A DNA stretch of 64,000 nt from Janthinobacterium sp. 67 (lineage in GTDB: Bacteria > Pseudomonadota > Gammaproteobacteria > Burkholderiales > Burkholderiaceae_D). The stretch is taken from assembly GCF_002797895.1 (NCBI RefSeq), contig NZ_PGES01000001.1, positions 2,480,001 through 2,544,000 on the forward strand, given 5' to 3'. Made by a program: the position numbers and the translations under genes. The notes under the pieces were generated by a model. That model had not been told where the DNA came from, did no database searches, and saw nothing but the letters and a program-made list of their open reading frames with translations. This document shows positions 63,164 to 64,000 of this stretch, piece by piece (positions within the stretch are counted from its first letter, which is position 1; every line of letters begins with the position of its first letter).

Positions 63164-64000
63164 TTACGCGTCGAGCAAAATACGCAGCATGCGGCGCAGC
63201 GGCTCGGCCGCGCCCCACAGCAACTGGTCGCCCACGGTGAACGCGGACAGGTATTCGCCGCCCATGCTCATCTTGCGCACGCGGCCGACGGGAATCGTCA
63301 GGCTGCCCGTCACGGCCGCCGGCGACAGGTCGCGCACGGACGCTTCGCGCGTGTTCGGCACGAATTTCACCCATTCATTGTTGCTGGCGATGATGTCGTT
63401 GATTTCATCGAGCGGCACGTCTTTTTTCAGCTTGATGGTCAAGGCTTGCGAATGGCAGCGCATGGCGCCGATGCGCACGCACAGGCCGTCGACGGGAATT
63501 TCCTTGGTGCCGAAATCGATGCCGCGACCGAGGATCTTGTTCGTTTCCGCGCCCGCCTTCCACTCTTCCTTCGACTGGCCGTTGCCCAGGTCCTTGTCGA
63601 TCCACGGGATCAGGTTGCCGGCCAGCGGCGCGCCGAACTGCTTGATTTCGTCCGGGGAATAGCCGTGCTGGGTAGCCAGCACCTGGCGGTCGATTTCCAG
63701 GATGGCGGAAGCGGGATTGTCCAGCAGCGCCTTGACGGAACCGTTGATGGTGCCGAACTGCGTCAGCAGTTCGCGCATGTGCTGCGCGCCGCCGCCCGAT
63801 GCCGCCTGGTAGGTCATCGACGTCATCCAGTCGATCAAATCGTGCTGGAACAGGCCGCCCAGGCCCATCATCATGCACGAGACGGTGCAATTGCCGCCGA
63901 TATAGTTCTTGACGCCCTTGCCCAGCGCATCCTTGATGACGTGCAGGTTGACGGGGTCGAGCACGATGACGGCGTCTTTTTCCATGCGCAAGGTCGAGGC
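63164..64000 (-). CDS. asd: Aspartate-semialdehyde dehydrogenase (N-terminus outside window)
   Basis: Reduces aspartyl phosphate to the semialdehyde, the precursor of homoserine (see hom at 10240), lysine and diaminopimelate. The catalytic Cys lies in [20 protein letters not shown], and [20 protein letters not shown] holds the substrate Arg and active-site His. About 279 codons are visible; the family has about 370 residues, so the NADP-binding N-terminus is cut off. The gene ends before fimV with its own terminator. Confidence 0.96.
   Translation of the reverse strand, partial: ASTLRMEKDAVIVLDPVNLHVIKDALGKGVKNYIGGNCTVSCMMMGLGGLFQHDLIDWMTSMTYQAASGGGAQHMRELLTQFGTINGSVKALLDNPASAILEIDRQVLATQHGYSPDEIKQFGAPLAGNLIPWIDKDLGNGQSKEEWKAGAETNKILGRGIDFGTKEIPVDGLCVRIGAMRCHSQALTIKLKKDVPLDEINDIIASNNEWVKFVPNTREASVRDLSPAAVTGSLTIPVGRVRKMSMGGEYLSAFTVGDQLLWGAAEPLRRMLRILLDA

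Overview
The window is GC-rich chromosomal DNA from a Gram-negative betaproteobacterium. Gene content points to Burkholderiales, most likely an Oxalobacteraceae member of the Janthinobacterium/Massilia/Duganella type. The basis is the conserved order asd-fimV-truA-trpF-trpB-trpA-accD-folC-SPOR-cvpA-purF (64000 back to 51158), the rpsF-priB-rpsR-rplI-dnaB operon, and the alaA-hom pair. This is inference from gene order and protein motifs; no database search was possible. No rRNA, tRNA or CRISPR array was seen.

Layout. 1-8347: a reverse-strand uptake operon (porin, Bug/TctC-type binding protein, ABC binding protein, two-domain permease, ATPase running off the edge), divergent from a TctDE-like two-component system that probably controls it. 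8516-10217: a small outer-membrane barrel, an IS3-type remnant that has split an old terminator, an RraB-like gene and a cluster of REP-like hairpins. 10240-12868: hom and alaA. 13292-20655: an Mth938-domain gene followed by an arn cluster (arnT, arnB, arnC, ArnA split into two genes, arnD) for adding 4-amino-arabinose to lipid A. 20732-26134: Bcp peroxiredoxin, PhoH ATPase, a degenerate site-2-protease-like membrane protein, a YidD-family gene with a probable non-standard start, a bestrophin and a CopZ-like metallochaperone. 26179-29833: GST, cueR and copA behind a CueR-type promoter.

29872-43990 is the most interesting accessory stretch. On the reverse strand are a GAF/HD-GYP-like protein, a CHASE2 class III nucleotide cyclase, a two-partner-secretion transporter (TpsB), its 2203-residue adhesin (TpsA, with GLUG and YDG repeats) and a periplasmic FecR-domain protein overlapping the adhesin gene. 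A metallo-beta-lactamase-fold hydrolase diverges from the top. The set reads as a cyclic-nucleotide signalling module placed beside a secreted adhesin system.

44037-49738: phosphate transport (Pit plus DUF47 partner), the dnaB/ribosomal protein operon (priB apparently starts with CTG) and lexA with two tandem SOS boxes. 49809-64000: the housekeeping block for methionine/cysteine metabolism, purine, folate, fatty-acid and tryptophan synthesis, pseudouridylation, FimV and aspartate semialdehyde dehydrogenase. Three copies of a GGGGTCGGACCC palindrome sit in its intergenic gaps.
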